Assembly: GCA_940671915.1 (NCBI GenBank)
Contig: CALNVZ010003426.1
Location: 41,210,007 to 41,274,006 of the forward strand
DNA: 64,000 nucleotides
Source of the DNA: Paracentrotus lividus
Lineage: Eukaryota > Echinodermata > Echinoidea > Camarodonta > Echinidae
Direction of reading: 5' to 3'
The notes beneath the pieces were generated by a model that was not told the DNA's origin, did no database searches, and saw only the letters and a program-made list of their open reading frames with translations. Of the stretch, positions 25,658 through 38,173 are shown piece by piece; the first letter of the stretch is position 1, and each line of letters begins with the position of its first letter. A program made the position numbers and the translations under genes.

Positions 25658-26107
25658 GGGCCCGTATTCCATAAACTATACTTAAGCAATTTGTCTTAAG
25701 TCTAAGTATTTTTCTTAGATTTTGTCTAGGAAAAAAAAAATTTTAGCTTTTATACCAAGCACGTTAAGCACTTTGTCTGAGGTCAGAAAGCATCAAGCAA
25801 AATTCTGAATTTTATTTATATCGGCATTTTTAATTTTTGTGGTTTCAAATGAGCTTGTCATATAATCAACATTAAAGTTAAGCCACAAGGTAGTAAGCTT
25901 AAAGTTAGGATAAAATTCTCATTTTTTATGTTCGATTTGAAGGCGCAATTCCATTTAAGACTTTTGACTTAGCAAAAATCTAAGAATTTATGCTTCACTG
26001 CCAAAAATAGGCTTGAACAGAATTCTTAGTAAGCTGTATTTATGTAACATGCCTTTTAAAGATAAGCAAAAATGCTTAAATTTCATGCTTTTATGGAATA
26101 CGGGCCC
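25658..26107. mobile_element. MITE with GGGCCCGTATTCCATAAA ends
   Basis: A 450-bp element starting and ending with a perfect 18-bp inverted repeat (GGGCCCGTATTCCATAAA / TTTATGGAATACGGGCCC). Just inside, CTTAAG/CTTAGA-type words recur in both orientations. The last bases may include part of the target site. Confidence 0.8.
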
Positions 26108-27348
26108 TGACCCACATCTTTATTTGTCTTTATTTTGTCCAACCTCAACAGGAAAAATAAAAATAAATGATAGACAAAAAATAGAAATAATAATAATGGA
26201 GGTTTTTGAATCCTCACATTTAATATCAGCATGTACATGAAGTAATATGAGCAGTGAAGTTTAAATATTTTGTCCAGCTTTATGTTCTCCCAGATAATAT
26301 TCCTGTCCTGCCATTGTTTATTTTCCTTTTCTTTTGTTTTCCCCTTTTATGTTTTTGTTTTGCATGGCATTTATTTGTCCCGTCTCCAACCGACCCGCCC
26401 ACATCTCCTGCATTCTGTCTCCATGACTACCTGTCACCATGGAAACCGGCTTGTGACACCCCCCATCAATGGATGTTGTTCTGTCCATATTTCATGGTGT
26501 CTTTGGTTTGTTTTGTTTATTTCTTTATGATTTGCCCTTCTTTCTATCCACCCTTCCATCTTCTTCCACTATTCATGCACATAATATGACATCATTACCT
26601 TGGCAACCATTTTGACCACTGTAACAATGCTTTTGCTTTATTGCTGTAATGTGGAATATGAATCCCTCAAATGGAAACTGATCCATTAATCTTTATCTGA
26701 ATAAATACCCCACATTCATCCCTGTATAAACAAATTTAATTCTTTACAATTTCCAAATGGTGAAATAAATTTTCCTCCCCCCGTTTTACATACATCAACG
26801 TTCCAAACTCATTTTGTAAAATTTCAAAAAAAAAAAAAAAAAAAAAAATGAATTGCATTGCTGTAAACTAAAAATGTGTGTGGTTGTGATTAAATTTGAT
26901 ATTTATTTATGATTGTATTTCAATAATTACTACATTTACATGTCTTGGGATATTTTCATTGAATTTCCATTTATTTTTGTATTTATTTCTTTATTTTTTA
27001 TTTCTTCCTTTTTTTTTGGGGGGGGGGGGATACTTGATGGGATGTTATTTTCGTACAAATTTTATAAACGTATCAAAATTTGCTGCTCAATCTAAATATC
27101 TCAACTATTTTGTCCTTTTATCTGATTTTATGATGGAAATTACATCTATATTTCATGAATTCATGAAATCTTACGAACAAACAAATCCTAAATCTCCATT
27201 TTTTTATTACCGCAAATATCCTGTTTGACAAATAATTCATGGTTTTCATGCATTTTACATCACACTTCAACCAATTTCAATCCATATCCAATTTCCCTCG
27301 ATATCTTATACTAATGACGTGAAATGATGTGGTTTATGGGCAAAATAG
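26108..27348. other. Intron stretch with two X-box-like sites
   Basis: A GC-richer island at about 26,370-26,610 lies in AT-rich DNA. It carries GTCACCATGGAAAC (26,433-26,446) and ACCTTGGCAACC (26,597-26,608), both resembling the RFX X-box. Open frames on the plus strand here have no compatible splice phase. An A run (about 26,827-26,848) and a T9-G12 tract (27,009-27,029) follow. Confidence 0.4.
26433..26446. promoter_or_regulatory. Candidate RFX X-box
   Basis: GTCACCATGGAAAC agrees with the bipartite palindromic X-box bound by RFX factors, which drive ciliary and some neuronal genes. A second half-type site lies 150 bases downstream. Sequence match only. Confidence 0.35.
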
Positions 27349-27465
27349 ATTGCAAAACTTTGCCCATGACGTGGGATCAGTTTATTCTGAACCTGTTCAA
27401 CCTGCCACAAAGCCAGGAATACTTCACACTGTGCAATCTGAACCAACAATGGCCCTTTCACCAGA
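27349..27465 (+). CDS. syt7: Linker exon, Pro/Glu-containing, phase 2-2
   Basis: A 117-bp segment of 38 full codons, LQNFAHDVGSVYSEPVQPAT then KPGILHTVQSEPTMALSP. It starts with one base after AAAATAG and ends with GA before GTATGT. A good branch-site match (TACTAAT) lies about 40 bases upstream, and the chosen acceptor is the first AG after it, although the pyrimidine tract is poor. It joins in frame to 22,851-22,964 (CC+A, Pro) and to 58,439 (GA+G, Glu). If this donor is ignored the frame meets TGA at 27,494; a stronger-looking GTAAGT donor lies at 27,551, so use of the latter would truncate the protein. No domain recognised. Confidence 0.6.
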
Positions 27466-30400
27466 GTATGTACTAATTGTTTTAATTCATGCATGATATT
27501 TGAAATGTCTTTTGGATGTTACTTTGGTGGTAAACGATCTCTGAAATGTGGTAAGTTGGAATAATTTAAGCACGTAATAGAATTTTTTCTGGCATCTAAG
27601 TTAGGTATGCGTGGAGCTCTTTATGACTCATTTTGACCAACTCTGTTACAGCTGAGTGTCAAAATAGTGCGTTTGTACTGTATTGTGCATGCCTGACACA
27701 CGCCATGTTGTAACCACGCCAAATCAAGCCAAACTGAGTATTAAAAGGTTTTTTGCAGGAGTACTGATATGATTGTTCGGTGATTGAATGATGGAAGTAT
27801 GAGTGATTGACATTTATGGTACCTGCATTTTGTGCATGTTTTATCATTTCTAGAGACTAAGTTAACATTTCATAATTAGTATTTAGACCAAATAAGATTC
27901 ATTGCATACCATGTAGATTGTAGATACAATGTAGATGCATACAATTACAGAGATAAATAATACACCATTATTTTTAAAATGGCTAGTTTTTTATATTGAT
28001 ATTAAATTGGTATGCCTGTAATCTACATTAAAAAAACATAGAAGTTAAAATATACAATCTGCAGGACTCAAGAGGATAAAGGTTAATGTAGCGGGAGGAG
28101 AATAAGGGTTTCGGAGGGACTTATAGAACATGGGATTAGCAGGGTACAGTGGATTAGGGAAGATTAGTGTTTGTATATAGTTAGAACGGTGAAGTTCTAG
28201 GAGAGAGAAAAAATTCTTTCTTGTGTCTTCCAAAAATTAAATCTGCAAAATAATGATTTTGTTCATATTTGTCAAAAGTACATGTAAATGGAACATTCTC
28301 TGCAATCTTTTTTTTTTAAAGAGAGAAAGAAAGAACACCCACATAATTTAGGAGTCTGGGGATACTGTTGACAGCAAACAAGATTTAAGATGTTTGCCAG
28401 GCACGGTACATGTATGTAGAAAGAGAAATTGATATCAATGCTATTCTAAACATGGCCGTAAATTAATCCTACATGTAGCCGGAAATCTTTTAGAAGGTTA
28501 TTCATATCTGAAAATTCTACTTTAATTCTCAGCTTGATCCATAGCCAAATGGGAATTCGGGAGATTTAGGAAATGCAATATTTTTAATAATAAAGATTAG
28601 TGTGATGAAGTTTGGTTAAGGGAAGCAAATTTTTATAAAGTAAGAGGACGAGTGCTAAAATGATGATTTGAAAATTTGAGGATTTATGTTAGACATCCAG
28701 ATTAATTATCATAATTCAGGTTCAGAAGCAAAGTAAAAGCTATTTTTATGAAAGATCAGGATGATAGAGACAGAATCATTTTCATGTCTGGATTTTTTGT
28801 TGTTGTCGGGGATCAGATGTGCAATAACAGATTATTTAATGTTCAAATTTATGTTCTTGATATACCACATCTAAAGATCCATTCTAAGGAAACTGATGGG
28901 AGGACTTTTAAGATTAATCATAACATTTGGGATATGCATTTAATAAATTTTCATCAATCCTTCATTGATGTCTTTCTCTTAATTGTTTCATTTTATTGAA
29001 ACCATAATCAGATGTACTTCCCTTTTAAATTACCATCCCTCTAGCTATCAATGTGACATTAACAGATTATAACATATCATAATAAATCACTGCAGCCTTT
29101 ACGTTAGCACTCTTAGTTGGTTAGTGAGAATCAGAAGATTGTAAGCTGCATGATAAGAGCTATGACTATATGCCCTTTTTCATCTCACCAGACGATATTT
29201 CTCTGACCTTTTCATGAAAATTTGAGCTTTAAATCATGCACAATTGCGGGAAGTATACCCGGGGGCTTTGAGCTTCCATAATTAGCTAAGTAGATACAGT
29301 AGGATGGACTATGATTGGAAACCCTCTATATTATATTCTGACCTCTAAAAGATTCACTTGAAAATATTTGAGATAGGTAGCATGGAGAGTGAGGTTACAG
29401 GCTAGTAACCACTCAAAAAAAAAAAATTGTCCTTGATTTAAAGTTATCATTGGAAAGTGAAGATACATAAATAATAGACAGCAGAGAGTGTTAAAAGATG
29501 CATTTCAATAGAAATTAATTACTGTAACATATAATATCCATTAATATAATAAAATATAATAAAATAATGACAAATTATGGAATCTTATATTTTCATAACC
29601 ATAGGTCTTGCCCAAGTTATGCCTTGCACAGCAGCAACAAGTATATTGCAACAGAAAATCTCTAACCATATGAACAAAATCAAACTTGCCTTGAGGGGGG
29701 TGGGGGATGACTTGCATTGTGAATCACTAAAAAAAAAAAAAAAAAAATCATTAAATTGAAAGTGCAATTTGGTTTTGCAGCATGTATAATTCCAGAAGAA
29801 ATGATACTCCTGCCCTTATTTGTTGCATAATTTTATGGACCTTGAAATTTGATTTGAGTGTATACGCTCCCTTTATTCATGACAAGGTTGGTTATTTTAG
29901 TATGCATTAGGTTCTTGAGCTGAAAGCATACATGTATATAACAATCTGCTCCTAATACTCCAGTTTTACAGTCGAGACAAGCACCAGACTGATAATGAGT
30001 ACCATACATGTAGGCCTACAATGATACTACTCGGAAGTATCAGAGTGACTATGCTCTGCGTCCCAAGAAAAAACAAAACAGAACAGTTACAATCAGTAAT
30101 TTTTATCATCGAAATCAAGCAATTTATGAATGTTAAATCCATGATTTTAAAGCCCTTTTTTTTTTCTTTCAACACCTAGTACAATACAAAAGGACCATGC
30201 ATAGATGAGCAAGACTAGTTTGAAATTTTGATGTCAAAATCAAATTGGACAGATGAAAGCAATGGAGACAATCATTGAGAGATTTGATGAAAGAATCTGT
30301 ATAAAGAAAGTAATAGAAATGCTAATGAACCAAACCTGTGTTGCATCCTTCCAAATCCTGCCCACTCATTCTTCACCTTTTTTTTTTTTTTTTTACAATT

Positions 30401-30770
30401 AATTTTCAAACACTTCTTTGTCATCTGTGCCTGGCCTTTGGGAATTGTATCAGATTTCAATGGATAGAAGAAAGGTAAAACTTTAACATGAATAATATTT
30501 CATTAATTGCTTGCTTTTATGAAGAAAAATTACTAATCATTCCCTTTTTTTTTTTGAGGGGGGGGGGGGTGCACTGTACAGCTTGGTTTGACCAAGTGAC
30601 TGTGGGTCAGTCCTGATTATTTATGTGGTCTTTTTAATAGTGAATGTCATAGTGAATGTAATTGCAGATGCTAAAAGAGTAAGTGCCTCTAAATTGGTCT
30701 CAGCACTTAAGTGTGCATGTAAGATTATAGCTGATTTCCCTTGATGTACAGTCAATTTATGTCCTTTGAA
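27466..30770. other. Large intron, unassigned part
   Basis: Contains the alternative GTAAGT donor at 27,551, a T-run/A-run pair at about 28,309 and 29,730, and otherwise AT-rich sequence. An 83-codon plus-strand frame at 28,748-28,999 has no recognisable family or splice context. Confidence 0.35.
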
Positions 30771-30774
30771 ATAT

Positions 30775-31342
30775 TAGGTGGTTTGACACCTGCGCTGCCC
30801 GATCTGGAAAAGTTCCCGTAATCTCTGATTGGGTATTCTTACCCTGATCACAAACTACGCGTAATTTTGTAAGTGTGAAACCAAACTACGCGTAATATTC
30901 CCGAAGATAAATCCCCGTAAATTAGTAGGTACTTCAACAAAATTATGCATAGTTTTGCCAAGGTCGCAGGAACTTTTGTAGTGTGAACAGAAATTACGGG
31001 AATTTTCTATTCCCCTTTCCTTTTCTTATATATTTCTTTGTCCTTTTTTTTCTTTTTTCCTTCCCCTCTTTCCTTATGTATTTCTTTATTTTTCCTTCTT
31101 TCTTCTCTTTCCTTATGCATTTTTTTGTTTTTTCTTCTTTCCTCTCTTTCCTTATGTATTTCTTTGTTTTTCCTATTTCTTCCCCTTTTTTTTTATAACT
31201 TCGGGTATTTTCCCTGTAAAAAGACCGTTCGGGCAGGTGTGAACACAAAACACAAATTATGGCTATTTTGGTGAATTGAAACGGTTCTCGTAAATTATGG
31301 GAATTTTTCCTGATCGGGTACATGTAGTTGTGAATCCGCCTA
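30775..31342. mobile_element. DNA transposon (MITE) with internal pyrimidine minisatellite
   Basis: Imperfect inverted ends: TAGGTGGTTTGACACC...GCCCGATCTGGAAAA on the left matches, in reverse, TTTTTCCTGATCGGG...GTGAATCCGCCTA on the right, over about 50 bases. Words such as CCCGTAAT and TACGCG recur inside. It is flanked by TA on both sides, possibly the target site. The middle is a tandem array listed separately. No transposase. Confidence 0.7.
31015..31192. repeat. ~40-bp pyrimidine minisatellite inside a MITE
   Basis: Four units, each beginning CTTATGTATTTCTTTG or a variant (CTTATATATTTCTTTG, CTTATGCATTTTTTTG), followed by CTTCTTTCTCTC-type sequence. The same unit start is found, in reverse orientation, in the array at 43,040-43,555. 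Confidence 0.75.
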
Positions 31343-32052
31343 TTGTCTAGTGAGGGCTTATGAGAGATAACTAAAAGTTAAGAGTTTGTTATGTTTTTTC
31401 TTTTCAAAAGACTTGATATCCTTTGGTAATATGCAATTCAATTATATTGTAACCTGTCATATGGCAAGACTGCATGGGTGAATTTCTGAGTCTCATATTT
31501 TTGAACAATTTGAGACAAATAAGGGAGACAAAATAATATTGTTTCTAAAACATGCCAATGATCTTCTCCTCATCTTGAATATTGAATTGTTTTTATAACT
31601 GCTCCCTCCAAGAACAAACTTATAGATTTCATGAATCCTAGGGTAGAAAATAATACCCCAAGTAAATGTGCATTGTCAATATAATTTGATTTTATGCCCT
31701 GGAATGAATATACTATCTGTTCGAAAGTTGATAATGTGATGCTTTTAGTGAAATGTAGGGTGAAATTGAGAATCATGTAGAGGAATGCAGGTGTCATATT
31801 CGATAATACAGACGCTTGATATTTGTCTTTCGTAAATCAGATTTTCTTTTTATGAATTTATTTTAAAGACAGTAATATGATTTGTATGAGCAAGTGAGAA
31901 TGGACTGATTTTTTTCTCATTCTTTTATGTAAGAAGTTATATTCTTCAAACATGTATTTAGGCATACTATCATATTTTTTCAAATCAAACAGTTCTCTTT
32001 ATCATAGTTTTTTCTCAATGGTGCCCGGGATACACCATTTTTACCCTTTAAA

Positions 32053-32055
<3 letters not shown>
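31343..32055. other. Large intron, unassigned part
   Basis: AT-rich, nothing recognised. A 75-codon minus-strand frame (31,570-31,797) shows no family likeness. Confidence 0.35.
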
Positions 32056-32129
<74 letters not shown>

Positions 32130-32158
32130 ATATAATATATATATAATATATATATATA
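32056..32158. repeat. TA dinucleotide microsatellite
   Basis: About 100 bases of TA repeat with a few ATTA interruptions, self-complementary throughout. The open frame across it is an Ile-Tyr artefact. Confidence 0.95.
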
Positions 32159-32340
32159 GTTTTATTATGAGTGGGGTGAGGGTTGGGTTTGGAAAGGAAG
32201 GGGGGGTGAAGAATGCAATGTCCTGTATGTTGTTCAGGATTATATTACATACATGTATTGATCTTAATCATCTTTAAGGAATACAGAAATTCCCCACGCC
32301 ACCATTTTAAATTACAATGAATATAAGTACATGTAGGTGC

Positions 32341-32355
32341 AGGGAGGGAGGGAGG

Positions 32356-32405
<50 letters not shown>
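32341..32405. repeat. GGGA then GA microsatellite
   Basis: Four GGGA units followed by about 22 GA units, a pure-purine strand able to form triplex DNA in principle. Confidence 0.9.
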
Positions 32406-35127
32406 TTTAACAGCTTGATGGATGCTTTAATTTTTAATTGCCTATGCTTTTGCTCTCAAGGTGACAAATTTCAGCTCATTTCCTTGCCAATATTCATATT
32501 AAATGTTGTTGAGCTTTTTATTCCACCATACCTTTGTGCTAACTGGCAGGAATAGACCAATTTATAAGTACATTATTAATGTATGCATAGCCATACCAGG
32601 CAGTATCATACATTATGTAAGTCTATGTTAGGAAACTAATAGGAAATTTACTGGATTTCAGCAAAATGAAAAATTGCAATATTTAAAAGATCCCCCCCCC
32701 AAAAAAAAAAGGGTATCCGACCTGGGCTTGTGAGAAATTTTGTAATGTTTTCAAGTTCATTTTCCACTTAAAGGTGAATTTTATTGTCATAGTGTTTCAC
32801 ATCTATAGAAGATAGTATATTCACTGGTGTAGTTATTTGATATTAGGGGAGGGGGGGGGGGGCTCGAATATGTATGTAAGAACGGCGTATCTCCATAATT
32901 TTGGTAAGCTTTCTTGCCCTTTAGGCACTTCTTGGGGTGGGTGGGGGGATTAAGGTTTATCATCACTTCACCAAATGAGCCTAATTATTTAAAAGCAACA
33001 TTGTGCAATGTTTAATTCAATTTCTATTACGATGTGACACAAGATTCTACCTTACTGTCTCTGTATTTGATGTGTACTCACTGTCATTGTTTCTCCATTT
33101 CTAATGAATTATTGAGAGCCAATATGATGGCAATGTTCCCCAAATAGAACTTTTACTTGATCTGTCAAATTGGCATTAAGAGGTGCAGGCTTTCATCAGG
33201 CAAAGTGGGACTTCAATTATCTCCACAATGGAAATAAATAGAGACGGGGGCTAAGGGGAATTCACTGTCTAAACTCTTCATTAATTAAAAGCCCTATGAA
33301 AATGAATGCCTGTCAGTGTCTGGGAAATGCATATACTCCATTAATATATGATTAACAATATCAGATATCGAGAGAAAAGAAACTTAGAATATGATACTGA
33401 GAGCATTGAAAACTTACAAGTATTGCATAACTAGAGCAAAAAAATATGTTCAATACCTAAACTGTAATATTTGCTAAATTATTAATTTAGTGTTTCATTT
33501 TATTTTCTTTTTTTTGGGGGAGGGTAGATTTACATAAGGCAACAAAAACAATAAATTTATTCCTTTTGTTAAATTCAGGAGCAAAATGTTGTTAAAGCAT
33601 GGAACGCAATGCCCAGCACATACATGTATTTAAATCCATGAATTTTCGTGCATGTAATATTCATAATAGTTTACAATAAAAACTTGTCAATGGAATAAAA
33701 GTACAACAAATTACAGCATTTACCTGGAAATAATGCTCTGCAATATTCTGCAATATTCATTATAATACCATCTTTTCAATATGAAATTAAGACAATCTTC
33801 AGGCAAAGCAAATGTCATTTGTTGCCAATTTTGGGATCAAAATCTGTTTCACAAGCCCTTGGGAAAAGGATTGGCCCGAAAGCAGTGAAAGCACGACATC
33901 AATGAATTATGGGATTGATGGATGAGTCGGTAATACCACTTCAAAAAGGTATCCTTGATCTCCCTTTCAGTTGCGCCGTGTGTAATGGTCGCTGCCATTA
34001 TCACCCGGCCATTTTTGTGCTCTCGCTTTCGAGCTTCAAAAAGAGGGAAATTTCATGTGCTGATTGATGCCACCGAACAATGGTATTGACCGCTCAATTT
34101 TGCATTGTGGGTATTTATTACGTGAGGATATGTGATACGGTTAGAGAAAATGATGGGTAGTTTATAACTGAAATTGGATTTTTTTTTATATGAAATTCTT
34201 TGAATGCCCCAGGTATACTCTACATGTTATGCTACTTGTAAAACGATTCTGAACTCTTTGATACGTTGGCTTTTTGGATAGTTTGAAGTATTTTGGTGGT
34301 CTCTATATATTTAACAAGCAAGCATCCCCCAAAAAAGTGTCTTTCAAAGTATGAAGCTTTTCATTTATACAAACCATTCTTTATGATTGTGAATGGAATA
34401 TTGATGAAATAAACATCTAATACAACATTTTTTTGTTGTTGAATTCTCCAAATAGTGTAAAATTATGAAATAGAAGTAGATACCATTGCATACTCCCCCT
34501 TCCAATGTCAATAGGTCAAAGAAAAATTGATTGTAAATACTTTTTCTCAAAGGTTTCTGTTGGTTGCAAAATTGCTTTTGGGGCCACTTTGCGAAAATGA
34601 TGATAAGTTGCTGGTTATATGAGTGTAACCAAATGAGGCATTTGGGGTTTTTGTGGTATATATATAAGTCTATTAGGTACAATATATTATATCATGTTCG
34701 GTTTTGTAAAGGATACTCTGTTTGAAAAATAGAAACTTGATTGAAAATATTGAAAACTGAAACCCGACACCAAAATTATTCACTTGAGAAGCGACATTCA
34801 TATTTTCTTTAAGGATGATATTCAAAGGAACGAAACATACTTGAATTTGTTATAAGAACTTTTGGAGGATGCTTGAAAATGAATTCTGTATTTTGTGGTG
34901 GAGGAGCAAGTCATTTTGTGATACACCTGATTACTGACAAATGCTATAGAACCAAAATTATCATTTTCTAGGAGAAATTATTTTGAAGTATTTGCGTCTA
35001 AAATGTCTGCTGTTGAAAACAATTTTTCAAATGTCTTTTATTTCAAATTATATGGTATTTCCAGGATTTTGCTTCTTCTTGACGAGACATATTTAAGTGT
35101 GCGATTTCCAGTCCTTCTTATGCGGAG
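32406..35127. other. Large intron with possible conserved non-coding islands
   Basis: Two non-repetitive, GC-richer stretches stand out: about 33,110-33,330 and 33,830-34,130. The second has an excellent acceptor (TCTCCCTTTCAG at 33,970) followed by a frame open for 38 codons in phase 1 (VMVAAIITRPFLCSRFRASK...). No suitable donor and the wrong phase for this gene. C/A and G tracts lie at 32,692-32,710 and 32,849-32,862. Confidence 0.35.
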
Positions 35128-35356
35128 GTCACAACTCGTTGTAGGCTCGTGCAATCAACGTAGCCTGCGCTTCATGCACAATGAACGCACAGGTCGTGGG
35201 TCAATTTCTGCGATTCCTGCGTTTCTGTAGCAAGGGTATTGGAAAAACTTCCTGCACGTCGTACAGGCAACGTGCCTGCATGGTACATACGCTGCATGAA
35301 TTTTCTACGAAATCCATCGTAGGGAGTTGCACGTCGAAGGTTCGGCGAGTTGTGAC
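35128..35356. mobile_element. MITE with GTCACAACTCG ends
   Basis: A 229-bp CG-rich element bounded by a perfect 11-bp inverted repeat (GTCACAACTCG / CGAGTTGTGAC). Inside, GTGCAA/TTGCAC and GCAGG/CCTGC words are placed symmetrically. Frames on both strands across it are repeat-derived. Confidence 0.7.
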
Positions 35357-36173
35357 AGCTGCACCATAGGCCTAGCTCCCAATGAGGTATGATTTGCAGA
35401 AGAATCTTCAACAATGAAGGAGGCAGATTATCCTGAAGAAGTAGAAGAAGGATTGTCATCCTTTTATGATCACATTTCATAATATGAAAGAAGTGATTTA
35501 GGGTACTTAATTTTACCTCACACTCATATTCAAAATTTCACAAATATTCAACTTGTAAAAAATTGGTGTAATAGACACAATGTGCTTGTTCTTTTCGTTG
35601 GAGTGTTTTCATAACAAACAAATAAATTCATATTATTCAATCTTACCAAAACTCAACCCCATGCAGCCATAACACCAGACTGTCTTAAAACAGATATTTT
35701 GATTTATGGTCTTATAGAATGCAGGGTGTATGTGTTAACTCATAGACGACTGGTTTATTTCCTTGTAACATGCATTTCTAATAGTCTTGAGCCCAAGTAC
35801 ATGTACTTTCAGCGCCCCTTTTCTACATGTCAAAAGAAAACATCCACTTGACGCTTAAATCTTTTAAGTGCTACTGTGATCCAATTTTCCAGAATTGTTT
35901 AATTAATTAGGAGGATTTCAAAGATATTACCGATTGGACATATTCTACCAAATGGCTCTGTATGTATCTGTAATATTGAAATTGTGAGATCCTGAGTTGC
36001 ATACAATGTTAATACAGTTAGTCCCTTTGGGTATTAAATGCTTTGAAGGTAGATCATAATCTTTTCAGAGCTTTAAGGGCATATCCAGTCCTTCTGTCTC
36101 CAAATAGGTATAGTTTCCAGATTACTGGGCAGAAGTTCATATATGTTTATTTCATTTTGAAAAATCTTGTCAC
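35357..36173. other. Large intron, unassigned part
   Basis: Just right of the MITE, a 26-codon plus-strand frame from 35,401 (after TTTGCAG, to about 35,480) is acidic (MKEADYPEEVEEGLSS) but ends in a stop. At 36,069-36,107 a 39-bp segment after CTTTTCAG and before GTATAG is open in phase 2-2. Both are weak. Confidence 0.3.
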
Positions 36174-36535
36174 AGAGATGCCAAGTTCAGAGAGTGGCTG
36201 GGCGTGAGATTTACAGCATCGTTTTTGGAAGCAGTGCGCACGCGGCGCGCATTACCATATGTGCGCGCCATACTAACTTGTACACAAAGGAGACTCTCGC
36301 GCACGCTACATATGTAACATATAGTATAAAGCTATCTTGCATATATAACGATCGCCTGCATGAAAACATCGCATTCGCAGTGTTTGTTGCACGACAAGAC
36401 TGCCGATTTATAGTTTTTGATATTTTCTCCAGTTTTTTCTGAAGCGTGAGATTATGAGGGCTGGGCAAGTGGGCGGATGATGAGGCGTTGGGGCGTGAGT
36501 CTCACGCCGGGGGCGTGAGACTGGGTAGGTCTGTG
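36174..36535 (+). mobile_element. GAGATGCCAAGT-family MITE, copy 1
   Basis: Starts AGAGATGCCAAGT and ends CGTGAGACTGGGTAGGTCT, an imperfect inverted repeat. The inside is CG-rich (GCAGTGCGCACGCGG, TTGTACACAAAGGAG). The same ordered words occur in reverse orientation at 53,468-53,801. Strand is given only relative to that copy. Confidence 0.7.
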
Positions 36536-36768
36536 GTCATAATACAAGTAATATAACTGAGTAGTCGTAGTAGCTGGACAACTGAAACAAGCCTTTTTTT
36601 CTGTGCATGGTCTGTGTATTTTTTTCCAGAGATCTTTGGTAGATGTAAAAGCATTACCCTTCAATCGTGTAAACAAGATTTGTTTAACTTTTATTTTTAC
36701 ATTTATTTTATTGTGTTTTTTTTTGCATATTTACTAAATTTGTGGTCCTCTGGAATTGTCACATTATA

Positions 36769-36973
36769 TTGCTGAATAAGCTGAAATTTTTGTGAGGGTC
36801 TTCATTTTCTCAATTTCAACTTTCGTCTGCTCGCGAAATTTCCACTTCAACATAACGCTATTAATAGTAAAGAAAACATCTCAAAAATCTCGAAATTACC
36901 ACTCACGAATTTCAGAAAACTAGTCCAAAATCGTGAAAATATCTGTGCAAAAATGTTTGACTTTACAGTATAA
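36769..36973 (+). mobile_element. Degenerate copy of the CTGTATAAG MITE family
   Basis: The order of words (CTCGCGAAATTTCCACTT, AATCTCGAAATTACCACTC, CACGAATTTC, ACTAGTCCAAAATCG, GTGAAAATATCTGT, TTTACAGTATA) matches the better copies at 44,719 and 63,143. Ends are decayed. Confidence 0.6.
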
Positions 36974-38119
36974 CTAAATTATGGTCCTCTGGAATCAAAT
37001 GTCACATTATACTATACAGTGTACTTCTTGACCAGCAAAAACAAGCCGTGCTGAGGATTCATCATAAAAAGAGTTGGTGTGCAGTGTCATCAGTGTGGGC
37101 AGTTAATAACCTTGATAGACAATCACATATTTGACCTGTATTATGTCTTTATATGGGGGAGATTACTAATACAAGGTTATTGCTTTGGACATTTGCGGCA
37201 AATAACAGGAAAGCCATCGCTATTAAGGAAATTGACTGCTGTCAATTAATATCTATGCAGGTGTATTAATGAACGATGGGCAGTTGTTTAAATACAGTTT
37301 GGGCTGTGTATGATCGTACAAAATTTTTTGTTGTTGTTTTGTTTTGTTTTTGTGTGTTGTTTAAGGGCAGATATTTTGAATATAATACTTGATTTCAGAG
37401 TGATGATTAATGATGATCAAAAGGATTTTTATTCCCGCCTAATGGACGAATGTAAATTCAGAAAACATATTTTGGAAATATTCTCTTTAATTAGAAAATA
37501 TGAACCCTCCTTTAACCTCCCCCTTTTTTTGTTATTGCTTTGTTTGTGTTTTTCGTTGTTTTTGTAATAAGTGAAGTTGTTGACTTGTTGAGGTCTGATT
37601 CTGCATTTTTTTTTGTTGGGGGGGGGATGTTGAAAAATAATGTACCAATACTTGATTTGATCAATTCTAACTCTTCTACGCTCTCAAACAAGCAAATGGC
37701 AAAGTACTGTGATCGTAAATATAAATGAATAAACCTCTTTCAGTTTCTTATCAGACAATGTGACTATGCCAGGCGTATTAATCTGTGTTTTTATATTTTG
37801 ACAATACACCCATTATCCACGCATGCATGCATTAATCAATATGAATGTGCTATCAATAGTGGGGGGGGGGCGGGGGGGTCATACAATGTATAATGTATTT
37901 GAATTTTCGTACATACAAATCAGGTTAATTCAGGTACCTAATTGTAAAGCCATTTGTAGTGTATGAAGATACAACCATTGTTGCCCTCTAAGGCATACAA
38001 TTTCAAGAGTTTTAGGTTTTTGATGTATATTGTGGCCTACATGCACATGTACAGACTGCTTGAATTTCGGCCCAAGGAAAAATAAGAGAAAGGCTTAAGC
38101 TTGTGAATATAATAACGGT

Positions 38120-38120
<1 letters not shown>
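36974..38120. other. Large intron, unassigned part
   Basis: A non-repetitive stretch at about 37,040-37,265 with homeodomain-like TAAT words could be a regulatory element (inference). T/G homopolymer tracts sit at about 37,607-37,627 and 37,861-37,877. Confidence 0.3.

Positions 38121-38123
<3 letters not shown>

Positions 38124-38171
<48 letters not shown>
38124..38171. repeat. GA microsatellite
   Basis: About 24 GA units in a row. The overlapping minus-strand frame is a poly Ser-Leu artefact. Confidence 0.9.

Positions 38172-38173
<2 letters not shown>

Noticed and set aside
29607-29642. 36-bp phase 2-2 open segment
   Set aside because: Segments this short that satisfy AG...GT and phase arise often by chance in 35 kb.
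31952-32146. Open frame with alternating Ile-Tyr
   Set aside because: Translation of the TA microsatellite.
36069-36107. 39-bp phase 2-2 segment after CTTTTCAG
   Set aside because: The acceptor is fair but the segment is too short to distinguish from chance; left as a remark only.
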